A stretch of DNA of 64,000 nt from Kitasatospora sp. NBC_01287 (GCF_026340565.1 NZ_JAPEPB010000001.1:2704501-2768500); one strand, 5' to 3'. Numbered from the stretch's first letter, positions 51,430 to 59,939 are shown. Numbers and translations: made by a program. The notes: generated by a model not told the origin, from the sequence alone.

Positions 51430-52818
51430 ATGCAGCTGCCCCGCCTCGTCATCGCCGCGCCCTCCTCGGGTGCGGGCAAGACCACCGTCGCCACCGGCCT
51501 GATGGCCGCGCTCACCGCGCGCGGCCTGAAGGTCTCACCGCACAAGGTCGGCCCCGACTACATCGACCCGGGCTACCACGGCCTGGCCACCGGCCGCCCG
51601 GGGCGCAACCTGGACGCCTTCATGTGCGGGCCCGGGCTGATCGAGCCGCTGCTGCGGCACGGCGCGGCCGGCGCGGACCTGGCGGTGGTCGAGGGCGTGA
51701 TGGGGATGTTCGACGGCGCCTCGGGGCGCGGCGAGCTGGCCTCCACCGCGCACGTGGCCAAGCTGCTGCGGGCGCCGGTGGTGCTGGTGGTCGACGGTTC
51801 CTCGCAGTCGCGCTCGGTGGCCGCGCTGGTGCACGGCTTCGCCTCCTGGGATCCGCAGGTGCGCCTGGCCGGGGTGATCCTCAACCGGGTCGCCTCCGAC
51901 CGGCACGAGCAACTGCTGCGCGAGGCGCTGGAGGAGGGCGCGGGGGTGCCGGTGCTCGGCGCGGTGCGGCGCAGCGCCGCCGTGGCCACGCCCTCCCGGC
52001 ACCTGGGCCTGGTGCCGGTGGTGGAGCGCTCGGCCCAGGCGGTGCGGGCGGTGGCCGACATGGGCGAGCTGATCGCCGCCTCGGTCGACCTGGACGCGCT
52101 GCTGGCGCTGGCCCGCTCCGCCCCACCGCTGACCGCCGCGCCCTGGGAGCCGGCCGCCGAGGTCACCGCCGTGCCGGGGCCGCCGCCGCGGATCGCGCTG
52201 GCGGCCGGCCCGGCCTTCTCCTTCTCGTACGCCGAGAACGCCGAACTGCTCGCCGCGGCGGGCGCCGAGGTGCTCCCGTTCGACCCGCTGCACGACACCG
52301 GACTTCCTGACGGTACGTCAGGACTGGTGATCGGCGGCGGTTTCCCCGAGGTCTACGGCGCCGAGCTGAGCGAGAACGCCCCGCTGCGCGCCGCGATCGC
52401 CTCCCTTGCCGCCGCCGGCGCGCCGATCGCCGCCGAGTGCGCCGGACTGCTCTACCTGGGCCGCGAGTTGGACGGCCGCCCGATGTGCGGCGTGCTGGAC
52501 GGCACGGCCCGGATGACCGAACGGCTCACCCTGGGCTACCGCGAGGCGGTCGCGCTGCACGACAGCCCGCTGGCCGCCACCGGTACCAGGGTGCGCGGCC
52601 ACGAGTTCCACCGCACCGCCTGCGAGCCCGCCGCGGGGCCCACGCCGGCCTGGGGTTGGCGCTCCCCCGACGGTGCGGCGGTCACCGAGGGCTTCGCCAC
52701 GTCGAACGTGCACGCCAGCTACCTGCACCTGCACTGGGCGGGCGCGCCGGGGGTGGCGCGGCGGCTGGTCGCGGCGGCGGGGGCGGGGCTTTCGCCGCAC
52801 TCGGCTACCCGCGGGTAA
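51430..52818 (+). CDS. cobB: cobyrinate a,c-diamide synthase
   Basis: 462 residues, ATG 12 nt after cobO. CobB/CbiA amidates the a and c carboxylates of cobyrinic acid. N-terminal APSSGAGKTT near 10, HKVGPDYIDPGYH near 38 and GVMGMFDG near 90; C-terminal glutaminase with the nucleophile in AAECAGLLYLG near 335 and a His in GHEFHRT near 395. Last gene of the riboswitch-controlled run; no clear hairpin follows, only a short palindrome at the stop codon. Confidence 0.95.
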   Translation: MQLPRLVIAAPSSGAGKTTVATGLMAALTARGLKVSPHKVGPDYIDPGYHGLATGRPGRNLDAFMCGPGLIEPLLRHGAAGADLAVVEGVMGMFDGASGRGELASTAHVAKLLRAPVVLVVDGSSQSRSVAALVHGFASWDPQVRLAGVILNRVASDRHEQLLREALEEGAGVPVLGAVRRSAAVATPSRHLGLVPVVERSAQAVRAVADMGELIAASVDLDALLALARSAPPLTAAPWEPAAEVTAVPGPPPRIALAAGPAFSFSYAENAELLAAAGAEVLPFDPLHDTGLPDGTSGLVIGGGFPEVYGAELSENAPLRAAIASLAAAGAPIAAECAGLLYLGRELDGRPMCGVLDGTARMTERLTLGYREAVALHDSPLAATGTRVRGHEFHRTACEPAAGPTPAWGWRSPDGAAVTEGFATSNVHASYLHLHWAGAPGVARRLVAAAGAGLSPHSATRG

Positions 52819-52963
52819 GTCCGGGGCCGCCGAGGTCTTTCGCCGCCCGGGTGTCGTGGCGGAGAATCGCACGGCCGACCGCCGACCACCGTCCGCGGCC
52901 GGCCGTGCGACCACCGCGGCCCGCACCAGCGGGTCGCCGGCTCCCCCACCCAGGAGGACTCCC

Positions 52964-54469
52964 GTGCCGTTCCCGGTGTTCGAGCACAAGCGCTTACTCC
53001 CCCGGCGCGCACTCCCCCGGCGTGCCGCCAAGGCCGCCATCGCCGTCGCCGCCACCCTCGCCGTCGCCACCGGCGCGCTGCTCACGACGCCCACCCCCGC
53101 GTCGGCCCAGCCCGGTTCCTCGTCCGACGCCTTCAACAGCCTGACCGCGCAGAGCCACTCCGACTGGATGTCCCAGGTGCCGGACGGCACCGGACTGGGC
53201 GCCATGTCGATCCCCGGCACGCACGACACCCTCGCCATCCACGGCGGCCTCGCCCCGTGGGCGTACGAGGCGCAGGAGGACCACGGCGACAGCGCCGCGA
53301 CCCTCACCGCGCAGCTGGACGCCGGGATCCGCGCCATCGACATCCGGGTGCGGGTGATCGGCGGCGCGTTCGCGATCCACCACACCGACGTGTACCAGGA
53401 CGCGAACTTCGACGACGTACTCACCCGCGCCCAGGCCTTCCTGACCGCGCACCCCGGCGAGACGATCCTGATGGACCTGCACGGCGAGTGCGACGCGGAC
53501 AGCACCGAGGGCGGCAGCGGCAGTTCCTCGATCGGCCACTGCGCCGACGACCCGTCCAACACCACCACCGCCGACCGGATCGGCGTCTTCGACGGCTACC
53601 TGGCCCGCTACCCGGGCCTGTTCTACGCCCCCACGGTCACCGGCACGAGCACCGCCGCGACGCCCTCCCTCGGCCAGGTGCGCGGCCACATCGTGCTGAC
53701 CGACTTCACCGGCCCGGTCGGCGAGGTCTACCCGGGCTTCGGCCTGAGCCAGTTGACCGGCGGCGAACCCGGCGGCGGTGTGGAGAACGACTGGGGCCAG
53801 TGCGACCTGACGAAGAAGTGGAACGAGGCGCAGAGCAACCTGGCGAACGCCGCCGCCGACCCCACCGGCGCGCTGTACGTCACCTACACCTCGTCCAACT
53901 GCGCACCGCTGGGCGCCGATCCGGCCGACATGGCGGGCGGCTACCTGGGCGGTGAGGGCGAGAACCAGCGCCTGCTGGACCGGCTCGACGCCGGCGCCCC
54001 CGGCAAGACCGGCATCCTGCGGATGGACTTCCCCGGCTGGGCGGTCGTCGCCGGCCTGATCGACCGCAACCCGGGGATCTGGCGCAGCGGCCAGGTCACC
54101 GCGGGCATCCCCGGCAAGTGCCTGGACGACTACACCGACGCGACCGCCCCCGGCGCCACCGTCGACCTCTACAGCTGCAACGGCACCCCCGCCCAGCAGT
54201 GGCGCCCGGCCACCGACGGCACCCTGCGGATCAACAACCTCTGCCTCGACGTCACCGGCGCCGCCACCGCCCAGGGCAGCCCGGTGGAGCTGTGGGGCTG
54301 CAACGGCGGCGCCAACCAGCAGTGGACGGCGGGCGCGAACGGCGCGCTGGTCAGCGCCCAGTCGGGCCGCTGCCTGGACGACCCGTCGTCGAGCACGGCG
54401 GACGGCACCCGGCTGCAGATCTGGTCCTGCAACGGCACCGCGGCGCAGGCGTGGGCGCTGCCCTCCTGA
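52964..54469 (+). CDS. secreted PI-PLC X-domain protein with ricin-type lectin, TTA codon at position 11
   Basis: 501 residues from a GTG with AGGAGG 6-7 nt upstream. Signal peptide about 1-48 (ends ASAQ). Catalytic domain about 55-360: IPGTHDTLA and FAIHHTDVYQ carry the two His residues of bacterial phosphatidylinositol phospholipase C; Asp/Arg in GIRAIDIRVR. Then a ricin B-type lectin of about 125 residues with repeated QQW/QAW triplets (CNGTPAQQW, CNGGANQQW, CNGTAAQAW). Codon 11 is TTA (52994-52996), the bldA codon, so expression should follow development. Probably hydrolyses a phospholipid or glycolipid at a sugar-bearing surface. Not part of the cob pathway. Confidence 0.85.
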   Translation: MPFPVFEHKRLLPRRALPRRAAKAAIAVAATLAVATGALLTTPTPASAQPGSSSDAFNSLTAQSHSDWMSQVPDGTGLGAMSIPGTHDTLAIHGGLAPWAYEAQEDHGDSAATLTAQLDAGIRAIDIRVRVIGGAFAIHHTDVYQDANFDDVLTRAQAFLTAHPGETILMDLHGECDADSTEGGSGSSSIGHCADDPSNTTTADRIGVFDGYLARYPGLFYAPTVTGTSTAATPSLGQVRGHIVLTDFTGPVGEVYPGFGLSQLTGGEPGGGVENDWGQCDLTKKWNEAQSNLANAAADPTGALYVTYTSSNCAPLGADPADMAGGYLGGEGENQRLLDRLDAGAPGKTGILRMDFPGWAVVAGLIDRNPGIWRSGQVTAGIPGKCLDDYTDATAPGATVDLYSCNGTPAQQWRPATDGTLRINNLCLDVTGAATAQGSPVELWGCNGGANQQWTAGANGALVSAQSGRCLDDPSSSTADGTRLQIWSCNGTAAQAWALPS

Positions 54470-54505
54470 CCGCGCTGCCCTCCTGACCGCGCCGCCCCCT
54501 TGACC
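54455..54505 (+). repeat. 17-bp unit repeated across the stop codon
   Basis: GCGCTGCCCTCCTGACC occurs twice in tandem (54455-54471, 54472-54488) and a third time with changes (54489-54505). Each copy contains an in-frame-looking TGA; the first is the real stop of the PI-PLC gene. Confidence 0.8.
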
Positions 54506-54571
54506 GCAGGGCGGCCCTGAGCGCACGGCGGTGATCGGGGCCCGGTCGGCAGGCCGGCGGGTGGGCCCCGG

Positions 54572-55303
54572 TCAGCGCCCGTTGAAGGAGCCGCCGTTGA
54601 GGTGCAGGACCTGGCCGGTCAGGTGGCCGGCGGCCGGGGAGGCCAGGTAGAGCGCGGTGCCGGCCAGGTCGGCTGGGGTGCCGGCGCGGCGGTTGGCGGC
54701 CTGGGAGATGTTCCAGGCGCGGCGCTCCGGGGAGATGCCGGAGCCGAAGAACTCGGTGTCCTCGATGTAGCCGGGGGCGATCGCGTTGGCGGTGATCCCC
54801 TCGGGGCCCAGCTGCTGGGCCAGGGTGAGGGTCCAGGCCTCCACCGCGGCCTTGGCGGCGCCGTAGGAGCCGGAGCCGCCGCGGTGGGCGGCGATCGAGC
54901 TGATGTTGACCACGGTGCCGCCGGGGCGCAGCCGCTCGCGCAGGGCGGTGGTGACCAGGACGGCGGAGAGCAGGTTGGCGGTCAGGTTGGCCTGCCAGGC
55001 GGCGGCCAGCGCGGCGAGGTCGGCCGGGTCGGTGGGCTCGGCGCCGATGTCGGTGTTGCCGCCCGCGTTGTTCACCAGCACGTCGACGTGCTCGGGGAGT
55101 TCGGCCAGCGCGGCGGTCACCTGGGCGGGGTCGGCGGCGTCGAAGGCGACCGCGCGGACGGCCGGGCCGAGCTCGGCCGCGGCCCTGGCCAGCACGTCCT
55201 CGCGACGGCCGGTGATCACCACCTGGTCGCCCTGCTCGGCGAACGCGGCGGCGACCGCCCGTCCGATCCCGGTACCGCCTCCGGTGACGATGATCCGGCG
55301 CAT
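54572..55303 (-). CDS. SDR-family oxidoreductase, divergent from MarR gene
   Basis: 243 residues from the ATG at 55303 with AGGAG 8 nt upstream. VTGGGTGIGRA near 8 (cofactor loop), VLVNNAGG near 80, a Ser followed by SYGAAKAAVEAW with the catalytic Tyr and Lys near 145, and GQVLHLNGGSF near the end. NADPH-dependent reductase, substrate unknown. Diverges from a MarR regulator with a perfect palindrome between them, so expression is probably controlled by MarR and its ligand. Confidence 0.87.
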   Translation of the reverse strand: MRRIIVTGGGTGIGRAVAAAFAEQGDQVVITGRREDVLARAAAELGPAVRAVAFDAADPAQVTAALAELPEHVDVLVNNAGGNTDIGAEPTDPADLAALAAAWQANLTANLLSAVLVTTALRERLRPGGTVVNISSIAAHRGGSGSYGAAKAAVEAWTLTLAQQLGPEGITANAIAPGYIEDTEFFGSGISPERRAWNISQAANRRAGTPADLAGTALYLASPAAGHLTGQVLHLNGGSFNGR

Positions 55304-55317
55304 CGGCGCACTCCTCT

Positions 55318-55333
55318 CGTTTAGACCTAAACG
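55318..55333. promoter_or_regulatory. palindrome between SDR and MarR genes, candidate MarR operator
   Basis: CGTTTAG-AC-CTAAACG: 7-bp arms, 2-bp centre, 15 nt from the SDR start and 19 nt from the MarR start. It is the only A/T-rich element of the intergenic region and has the size of a MarR site. Binding would cover both promoters. Confidence 0.65.
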
Positions 55334-55352
55334 TTGATGGCACACTAGCACC

Positions 55353-55859
55353 ATGCCCGAACCCGAGGACGACCTCGCCGCCGCCATCGCGCGGGCCTGG
55401 CAACGCGAACAGCCGGCGCTGCCGGTCGGCTCGATCCCGATCCTGACCCGGATCAGGCAGGCCGCCAAACTGCTCACCGACGACCGGCGGCGCACCCTGG
55501 CCCGGGTGGCGATGGACGATGCCACCCTCGACCTGCTCAGCACCCTGCGCCGGGCCGGCCCGCCCTACCGCCTGAGCACCCGCGAGCTGGCCGCCCGCTC
55601 GCTGATCACCGCGGGCGCCGTCACCCAGCGGGTGGACCGGGCCGAACGGGCCGGCCTGGTGCGGCGGCTGCCCGCCGAACCGGGCAGCCGGGCGGTGCCG
55701 GTGGAGCTGGCCGAGGGCGGGCACGCGGCCGTCGAGGCGGCGGTGGGCGATCTGCTGCGGCACGAGCAGCGGCTGGTGGACGCGGCGCTGGACGGGCCGG
55801 AGCAGGTAGAACTGGGCAGGCTACTGGCCAAGTTGCTGGCCTCGCTGCCCCGGGGGTAG
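55353..55859 (+). CDS. MarR-family regulator
   Basis: 168 residues, ATG. Winged-helix fold of the MarR type: helices 1-2 up to DDRRRTLARVAMDD, then LDLLSTLRRAGPPYRLSTRELAARSLITAGAVTQRVDRAERAGLVRR as the DNA-binding core (about 58-105; key features are the recognition helix ITAGAVTQRVDRAE and the wing), and two closing helices. Divergent from the SDR gene; probably represses it and itself through the shared palindrome. Ligand unknown. Confidence 0.87.
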   Translation: MPEPEDDLAAAIARAWQREQPALPVGSIPILTRIRQAAKLLTDDRRRTLARVAMDDATLDLLSTLRRAGPPYRLSTRELAARSLITAGAVTQRVDRAERAGLVRRLPAEPGSRAVPVELAEGGHAAVEAAVGDLLRHEQRLVDAALDGPEQVELGRLLAKLLASLPRG

Positions 55860-56012
55860 CGCGGGGGGCCGCGGCGGGGGCGGCGGCCTTGCCGCGTCGC
55901 CCGGGGCAGACCTGGGGACGGACCGAGGACGGACCGGGGACGGGCTGGGGACGGGCTGGGCGGCCCGCCGGGCGCGTGACATGATTCCGGGGCGCGGAGG
56001 GAGAAACCACAG

Positions 56013-57458
56013 GTGAGCGGTACGGAGAGCGGCGTGGTGGTCGGCGTCGGAGCGAGCGTCGGAGTGGCCGAGGCGGAGGTGCTCGACCTGATCGGCGCGG
56101 TGCTGGCCGAGGTCGGGGTGGCAGCCGGGGCGGTCCGCCGGCTGGCCACCGTCGAGCAGCGGGCCACCGAGCCGGGGCTGCTCGGGGCCGCCCGGACGCT
56201 GGGCGTGCCCCTGGTCGGGCACCCGGCCGGTGAGTTGGGCGCCGTCGCGGTGCCGAGCCCCTCGCCGGCGGTGCTGGCCGCGACGGGCACGGCGAGCGTG
56301 GCGGAGGCGGCGGCGCTGCTGGGTGGGGGTGAACTGCTGATCGGCAAGCGGAAGTCGGCCAGGTCGACCGTGGCGGTGGCCACCCTGCCGACGGTCGTCA
56401 CCGCCGAGCCCGCTGCCCCCGCTGCCCCCACCGAGCCCGACCTGCGCCACCACGGCGACGCGGAGGTCCGCGGCGCGGGCCTGGTCGACCTCGCGGTGAA
56501 CGTCCGCACCGGCACGCCGCCCGCCTGGCTGCGCGCCGCCCTCACCGCCGCGCTCGGCGACCTCGCCGCCTACCCCGAGCAGAGCGCCGCCCGGGCCGCC
56601 GTCGCCGCCCGGCACGGCCGCCCGGCCGCCGAGGTGCTGCTGACCGCCGGTGCCGCCGAGGCCTTCGTGCTGCTGGCCCGCACCCTGCGCCCGCGCCACG
56701 CGGTGGTCGTGCACCCGCAGTTCACCGAACCCGAAGCCGCGCTGCGGGACGCCGGGATCGCCGTGCACCGGGTGCTGCTGGAGGCCGCCGACGGGTTCCG
56801 GCTCGGCCCGGACGCGGTGCCGGAGCAGGCGGACCTGGTGGTGATCGGCAACCCGACCAACCCGACCTCGGTGCTGCACCCCGCAGCCGCGCTGGCCGCG
56901 CTCGCCCGCCCCGGGCGGACCCTGGTGGTCGACGAGGCGTTCATGGACACCGTCCCCGGCGAGACGGCCTCGCTGGCCGGCCCGCACCAACTGCCCGGGC
57001 AGGTCGTGGTGCTGCGCAGCCTGACCAAGACCTGGGGGCTGGCCGGCCTGCGGATCGGCTACCTGCTGGCCCCGGCCGCCCTGGTCGCCGAGCTGGCCGG
57101 GGCCCAACCGCTCTGGCCGGTCTCCTCGCTGGGCCTGCTCGCCGCCGAACTGTGCAGCGCGGCGCCCGCGCTGGCGGAGGCCGAGGCGGCGGCGCGGCAA
57201 CTCGGCGCGGACCGGCGGCACCTGCTGGAGCGGCTGGCGGCACTCCCCGGGGTGCGGGTGCACGGCACGCCTGCCGCCTCCTTCGTGCTGATCGAGCTGG
57301 CGGGCGCCGACCGGGTGCGCGAGCGGCTGCGCGCGGCCGGGTTCGCGGTGCGGCGCGGGGACACCTTCCCCGGGCTGGGCACCGACTGGCTGCGGCTGGC
57401 GGTGCGCGACCGGGCGACGGTGGACGCGTTCGCCGAGGCGCTGGCGCGCTGCCGTTAG
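56013..57458 (+). CDS. CobE/CbiG-C domain fused to CobC-type PLP threonine-phosphate decarboxylase
   Basis: 481 residues from a GTG with GGAGGGAG 9 nt upstream. Residues 1-115 match the CobE/CbiG C-terminal domain (VVVGVGASVGVAEAEVL, LATVEQRATEPGLL, then TGTASVAEAAALL). From about 150 on it is a fold-type I aminotransferase-like protein of the Rv2231c/CobC group, with YPEQSAARAAVAARHG near 190, NPTNPTS near 280, VVDEAF near 310 and the PLP Lys in SLTKTWGLAG near 340. CobC/CobD-type enzymes make aminopropanol phosphate from threonine phosphate for cobalamin. So it belongs functionally with the cob operon ending at 52818, but it has its own ribosome site and no visible riboswitch. Confidence 0.82.
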   Translation: MSGTESGVVVGVGASVGVAEAEVLDLIGAVLAEVGVAAGAVRRLATVEQRATEPGLLGAARTLGVPLVGHPAGELGAVAVPSPSPAVLAATGTASVAEAAALLGGGELLIGKRKSARSTVAVATLPTVVTAEPAAPAAPTEPDLRHHGDAEVRGAGLVDLAVNVRTGTPPAWLRAALTAALGDLAAYPEQSAARAAVAARHGRPAAEVLLTAGAAEAFVLLARTLRPRHAVVVHPQFTEPEAALRDAGIAVHRVLLEAADGFRLGPDAVPEQADLVVIGNPTNPTSVLHPAAALAALARPGRTLVVDEAFMDTVPGETASLAGPHQLPGQVVVLRSLTKTWGLAGLRIGYLLAPAALVAELAGAQPLWPVSSLGLLAAELCSAAPALAEAEAAARQLGADRRHLLERLAALPGVRVHGTPAASFVLIELAGADRVRERLRAAGFAVRRGDTFPGLGTDWLRLAVRDRATVDAFAEALARCR

Positions 57459-57485
57459 CGGGCCGGGCTGCCGATAGCGGGGCGG

Positions 57486-58481
57486 TCAACCTGCCCCGGT
57501 GAGCAGGGAGTCCGCGAGCGAGGTGCGCTGGTAGAGCACCGAGCGGCCGGACCGGTGGGCGGTGACGATCCCGGCGGCGCGCAGCGCGCCGAGGTGCTGG
57601 GAGACACCGCCGGCCGACATGCCGGTGCGCAGCGAGAGTTCGGTGGTGGAGGCGGGGGCGGTGAGTTCGGCCAGCAGCAGGGCGCGGGAGCGGCCGAGGA
57701 CCGCGGCCACCGCGTCCGGCACCTCGACGGCGGGCTGCTCCCAGAGCACCCCGACGCCCCGGCTCGGGTAGCAGATCTGCACCACGTCCGGCGGCCGGTT
57801 GACCACCAGGACCCCCGGGCCCACGAACGCCGAGGGGACCAGCAGCAGCCCGCGCCCGGCCAGCTCCGCGGAGTTGTCGCAGACGGACTGTGGCAACCGC
57901 AGCACCTCACCGTCGTCCTGCCACTCCAACCGCGCGTCCAACTCGTACAGCACCGCCGCGGCGCCCTCCGCGGCGAAGCGGCGCGAGCGGTGCAGCACGT
58001 CCGCCTCCAGCACCGCGCGCACCCGGGGCCAGTACGGCGCGAGCGCGACCTGCCAGTAGCGCCTCAGCTCGCCGAGCAGGCGGACCAGGCCCGCCGCCGG
58101 GTCCGCGGCGAGCTCGCGCACGGCCGGGGCCCAGGGCGAGAGCCTCTCCAGGTCGGCGCGGATCCGCTCGGGGGTGGTGGCGGCCAGCACCGAGAGCTCG
58201 GACTCCAGGGCGAGTTCGGCGCGCGGGCCGGGGGCGGCCGAGGGCGGCGGCGGATTGAGGAAGTCGGGGATGTAGCCCTCGGCCGGCACCAGGTCGAGCA
58301 GCAGGCTGCCGGCCAATCCGGCGGCGGCCAACCGCGGCCTGGTCCGCTCGGCCCAGCGGCGGTGCAGCGGGCGGGCGGTGGGTGAGCCGAGCACCCGGAG
58401 GCTGGTCACCACCTCCCAGAGCGGCGAGTACGCCAGCCTGGTGTGCGCCAGGTCACGGGCCGAGAAGCCGAGTTCGAGCAC
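57486..58481 (-). CDS. ArsR-type winged-helix regulator with N-terminal domain
   Basis: 331 residues from a GTG with GGGGAT upstream. The N-terminal 250 residues (LELGFSARDLAHTRLAYSPL at the start, then ESELSVLAATTPERIRADLERL and further helices) match the DUF5937-type extension; the last 80 carry the ArsR HTH: LTAPASTTELSLRTGMSAGGVSQHLGALRAAGIVTAHRSGRSVLY. Domain order is the reverse of classical small ArsR proteins, as is common in streptomycetes. No Cys pair for metal. It diverges from an MFS exporter with a shared palindrome, so it probably represses that exporter. Confidence 0.8.
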   Translation of the reverse strand: MLELGFSARDLAHTRLAYSPLWEVVTSLRVLGSPTARPLHRRWAERTRPRLAAAGLAGSLLLDLVPAEGYIPDFLNPPPPSAAPGPRAELALESELSVLAATTPERIRADLERLSPWAPAVRELAADPAAGLVRLLGELRRYWQVALAPYWPRVRAVLEADVLHRSRRFAAEGAAAVLYELDARLEWQDDGEVLRLPQSVCDNSAELAGRGLLLVPSAFVGPGVLVVNRPPDVVQICYPSRGVGVLWEQPAVEVPDAVAAVLGRSRALLLAELTAPASTTELSLRTGMSAGGVSQHLGALRAAGIVTAHRSGRSVLYQRTSLADSLLTGAG

Positions 58482-58495
58482 GAGATCCCCTTTGG

Positions 58496-58513
58496 ATTCA
58501 GGCCTGCCTGAAT
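58496..58513. promoter_or_regulatory. palindrome between ArsR-type and MFS genes, candidate operator
   Basis: ATTCAGGC-CT-GCCTGAAT, 8-bp perfect arms, 15 nt before the regulator start and about 40 nt before the MFS start. Typical size for a dimeric winged-helix site. Confidence 0.65.
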
Positions 58514-58551
58514 GAATGGTGCAACCCCACCCACCGCCGCAGGATTCCCGC

Positions 58552-59871
58552 ATGACCTCCCGGCTCACCACGCCCACCCCCACCGACACGCCCACCCCGC
58601 TCCCCACCCCCGCCTCGTTGTCCACCCCGCTCGCCACCCCGTTGTCCACCCCGGCGTCCACCTCGGCGTCCGTCCCCGCCCCGCCCGCGAGCTGGTGGCA
58701 TGCCCGGTTCGGCGGCTTCAGCGGGCCGTTCTGGGTGGTGATCGGCGGCACGGCGGTGACCCGGATCGGCAACATGGTGCTGCCGTTCCTGGTCTTCTTC
58801 CTCGGCGCCCGGCACGTCCCGAGCGACCGGCTGCCGCTGGTGCTGGGCGCGCTCGGGGCGGGCGGGCTGGTCGGCCCGGTGCTCGGCGGGCTGCTGACCG
58901 ACCGTTTCGGCAGCCGCCCGGCGATGATCTCCGGGATGCTGGCCACCGCCGCCGCCCAAGGACTGCTCTTCGCCGCCCCGACCCCGGCGGCGCTGATGCT
59001 GGCGGCGGCCGTTCTGGGCGCCGCGGGCAACGTGCACCTGCCGGGCGCGAGCGCGGTGGTGGCCGACTCGGCGCACGGGGACCGGCGGCGGACCGCCTTC
59101 GGGCTGTTCCACTGGTCCATCAACGTCGGTACGGCGGTGGCGGGTGCGGTCGGCGGCTTCCTCGCCGAACACGGCTACGGCCTGCTCTTCGCGCTGGACG
59201 CGGCCACCTGCCTGGCCTACGCCGTGCTGGTGGCGACCCGGCTGCCGCGCTCGGCCGGGCGGGCCACCGCGCGGGGCGCGGACGACGGCGGCGGCTACCG
59301 GATCGTGCTGCGCGACCGGCTGCTGCTGGCCCTGCTGGTGCCGATCGTGCTGGCCGAGGCCCTCTACGCGCAGACCGAGTTCACCCTGCCGCTGGCGATC
59401 CGCGACCACGGGCTGCCGCCCACCGTCTTCGGCCTGGCCGCGGTGGTCAACGCGCTGCTCGTGGTGCTCCTGCAGCCGTTCGCGTCGGCCTGGGTGGTCC
59501 GCTTCGACCGGGTCAAGCTCTGGGTGGTGGCGGGCGCCCTGGTGACCACCGGCATCGCGCTGACCGGAGTGGCGAGCAGCGCCTGGGGCTTCGCGCTGAC
59601 CGTGGTGGTGTGGAGCCTGGGCGAGGTCTGCACCAGCGGGGTGTACGAGTCGATCGTGGCCGACCTGGCGCCGGCCGGCGGCCAGGGCCGCTACCAGGGT
59701 GCCGCGGGGTGGGCGCGCGGGCTGGCCAGGTTCGGCGCGCTGGTGCTGGGCTCGGCCGTCTACACCGGCCTGGGCCCGGCCGCGCTCTGGTGGGGCTGCG
59801 CGGTGGTCGGGCTGACCGCGGCGACGATCCTGCTGCTGGTCGCGGGACGGGTCCGGGCGCGCACCGCGTGA
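58552..59871 (+). CDS. MFS transporter
   Basis: 439 residues from the ATG at 58552 (AGGA upstream; an in-frame ATG at 58516 would add 12 residues and overlap the promoter region). After a 45-residue Thr/Pro/Ser/Leu-rich leader come 12 hydrophobic spans with LLTDRFGSRPAMISG (the MFS loop 2-3 motif) near 120. Substrate is unknown; drug or metabolite efflux is the usual role for an MFS protein divergent from an ArsR/DUF5937 regulator. The transcript ends at a strong hairpin. Confidence 0.82.
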   Translation: MTSRLTTPTPTDTPTPLPTPASLSTPLATPLSTPASTSASVPAPPASWWHARFGGFSGPFWVVIGGTAVTRIGNMVLPFLVFFLGARHVPSDRLPLVLGALGAGGLVGPVLGGLLTDRFGSRPAMISGMLATAAAQGLLFAAPTPAALMLAAAVLGAAGNVHLPGASAVVADSAHGDRRRTAFGLFHWSINVGTAVAGAVGGFLAEHGYGLLFALDAATCLAYAVLVATRLPRSAGRATARGADDGGGYRIVLRDRLLLALLVPIVLAEALYAQTEFTLPLAIRDHGLPPTVFGLAAVVNALLVVLLQPFASAWVVRFDRVKLWVVAGALVTTGIALTGVASSAWGFALTVVVWSLGEVCTSGVYESIVADLAPAGGQGRYQGAAGWARGLARFGALVLGSAVYTGLGPAALWWGCAVVGLTAATILLLVAGRVRARTA

Positions 59872-59898
59872 AACGCCGTGCGCGCACCGCGTGAAACG
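59857..59898 (+). repeat. 19-bp direct repeat across the MFS stop codon
   Basis: GCGCGCACCGCGTGAAACG at 59857-59875 and again at 59880-59898 (period 23). The first copy contains the stop codon of the MFS gene. Resembles the stop-codon duplication at 54455. Confidence 0.8.
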
Positions 59899-59939
59899 TC
59901 GCCGCCCGTCCACCCACGAGGGGCGGACGGGCGGCGACG
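59897..59939. terminator. bidirectional hairpin between MFS gene and glnII
   Basis: Perfect 15-bp stem, CGTCGCCGCCCGTCC (59897-59911) and GGACGGGCGGCGACG (59925-59939), 13-nt loop. Lies 26 nt after the MFS stop and 35 nt after the glnII stop on the other strand. Confidence 0.9.

Noticed and set aside
52806..52817. Terminator at the cobB stop codon
   Set aside because: TACCCGCGGGTA is a perfect palindrome but has no loop, so it cannot form a useful hairpin.
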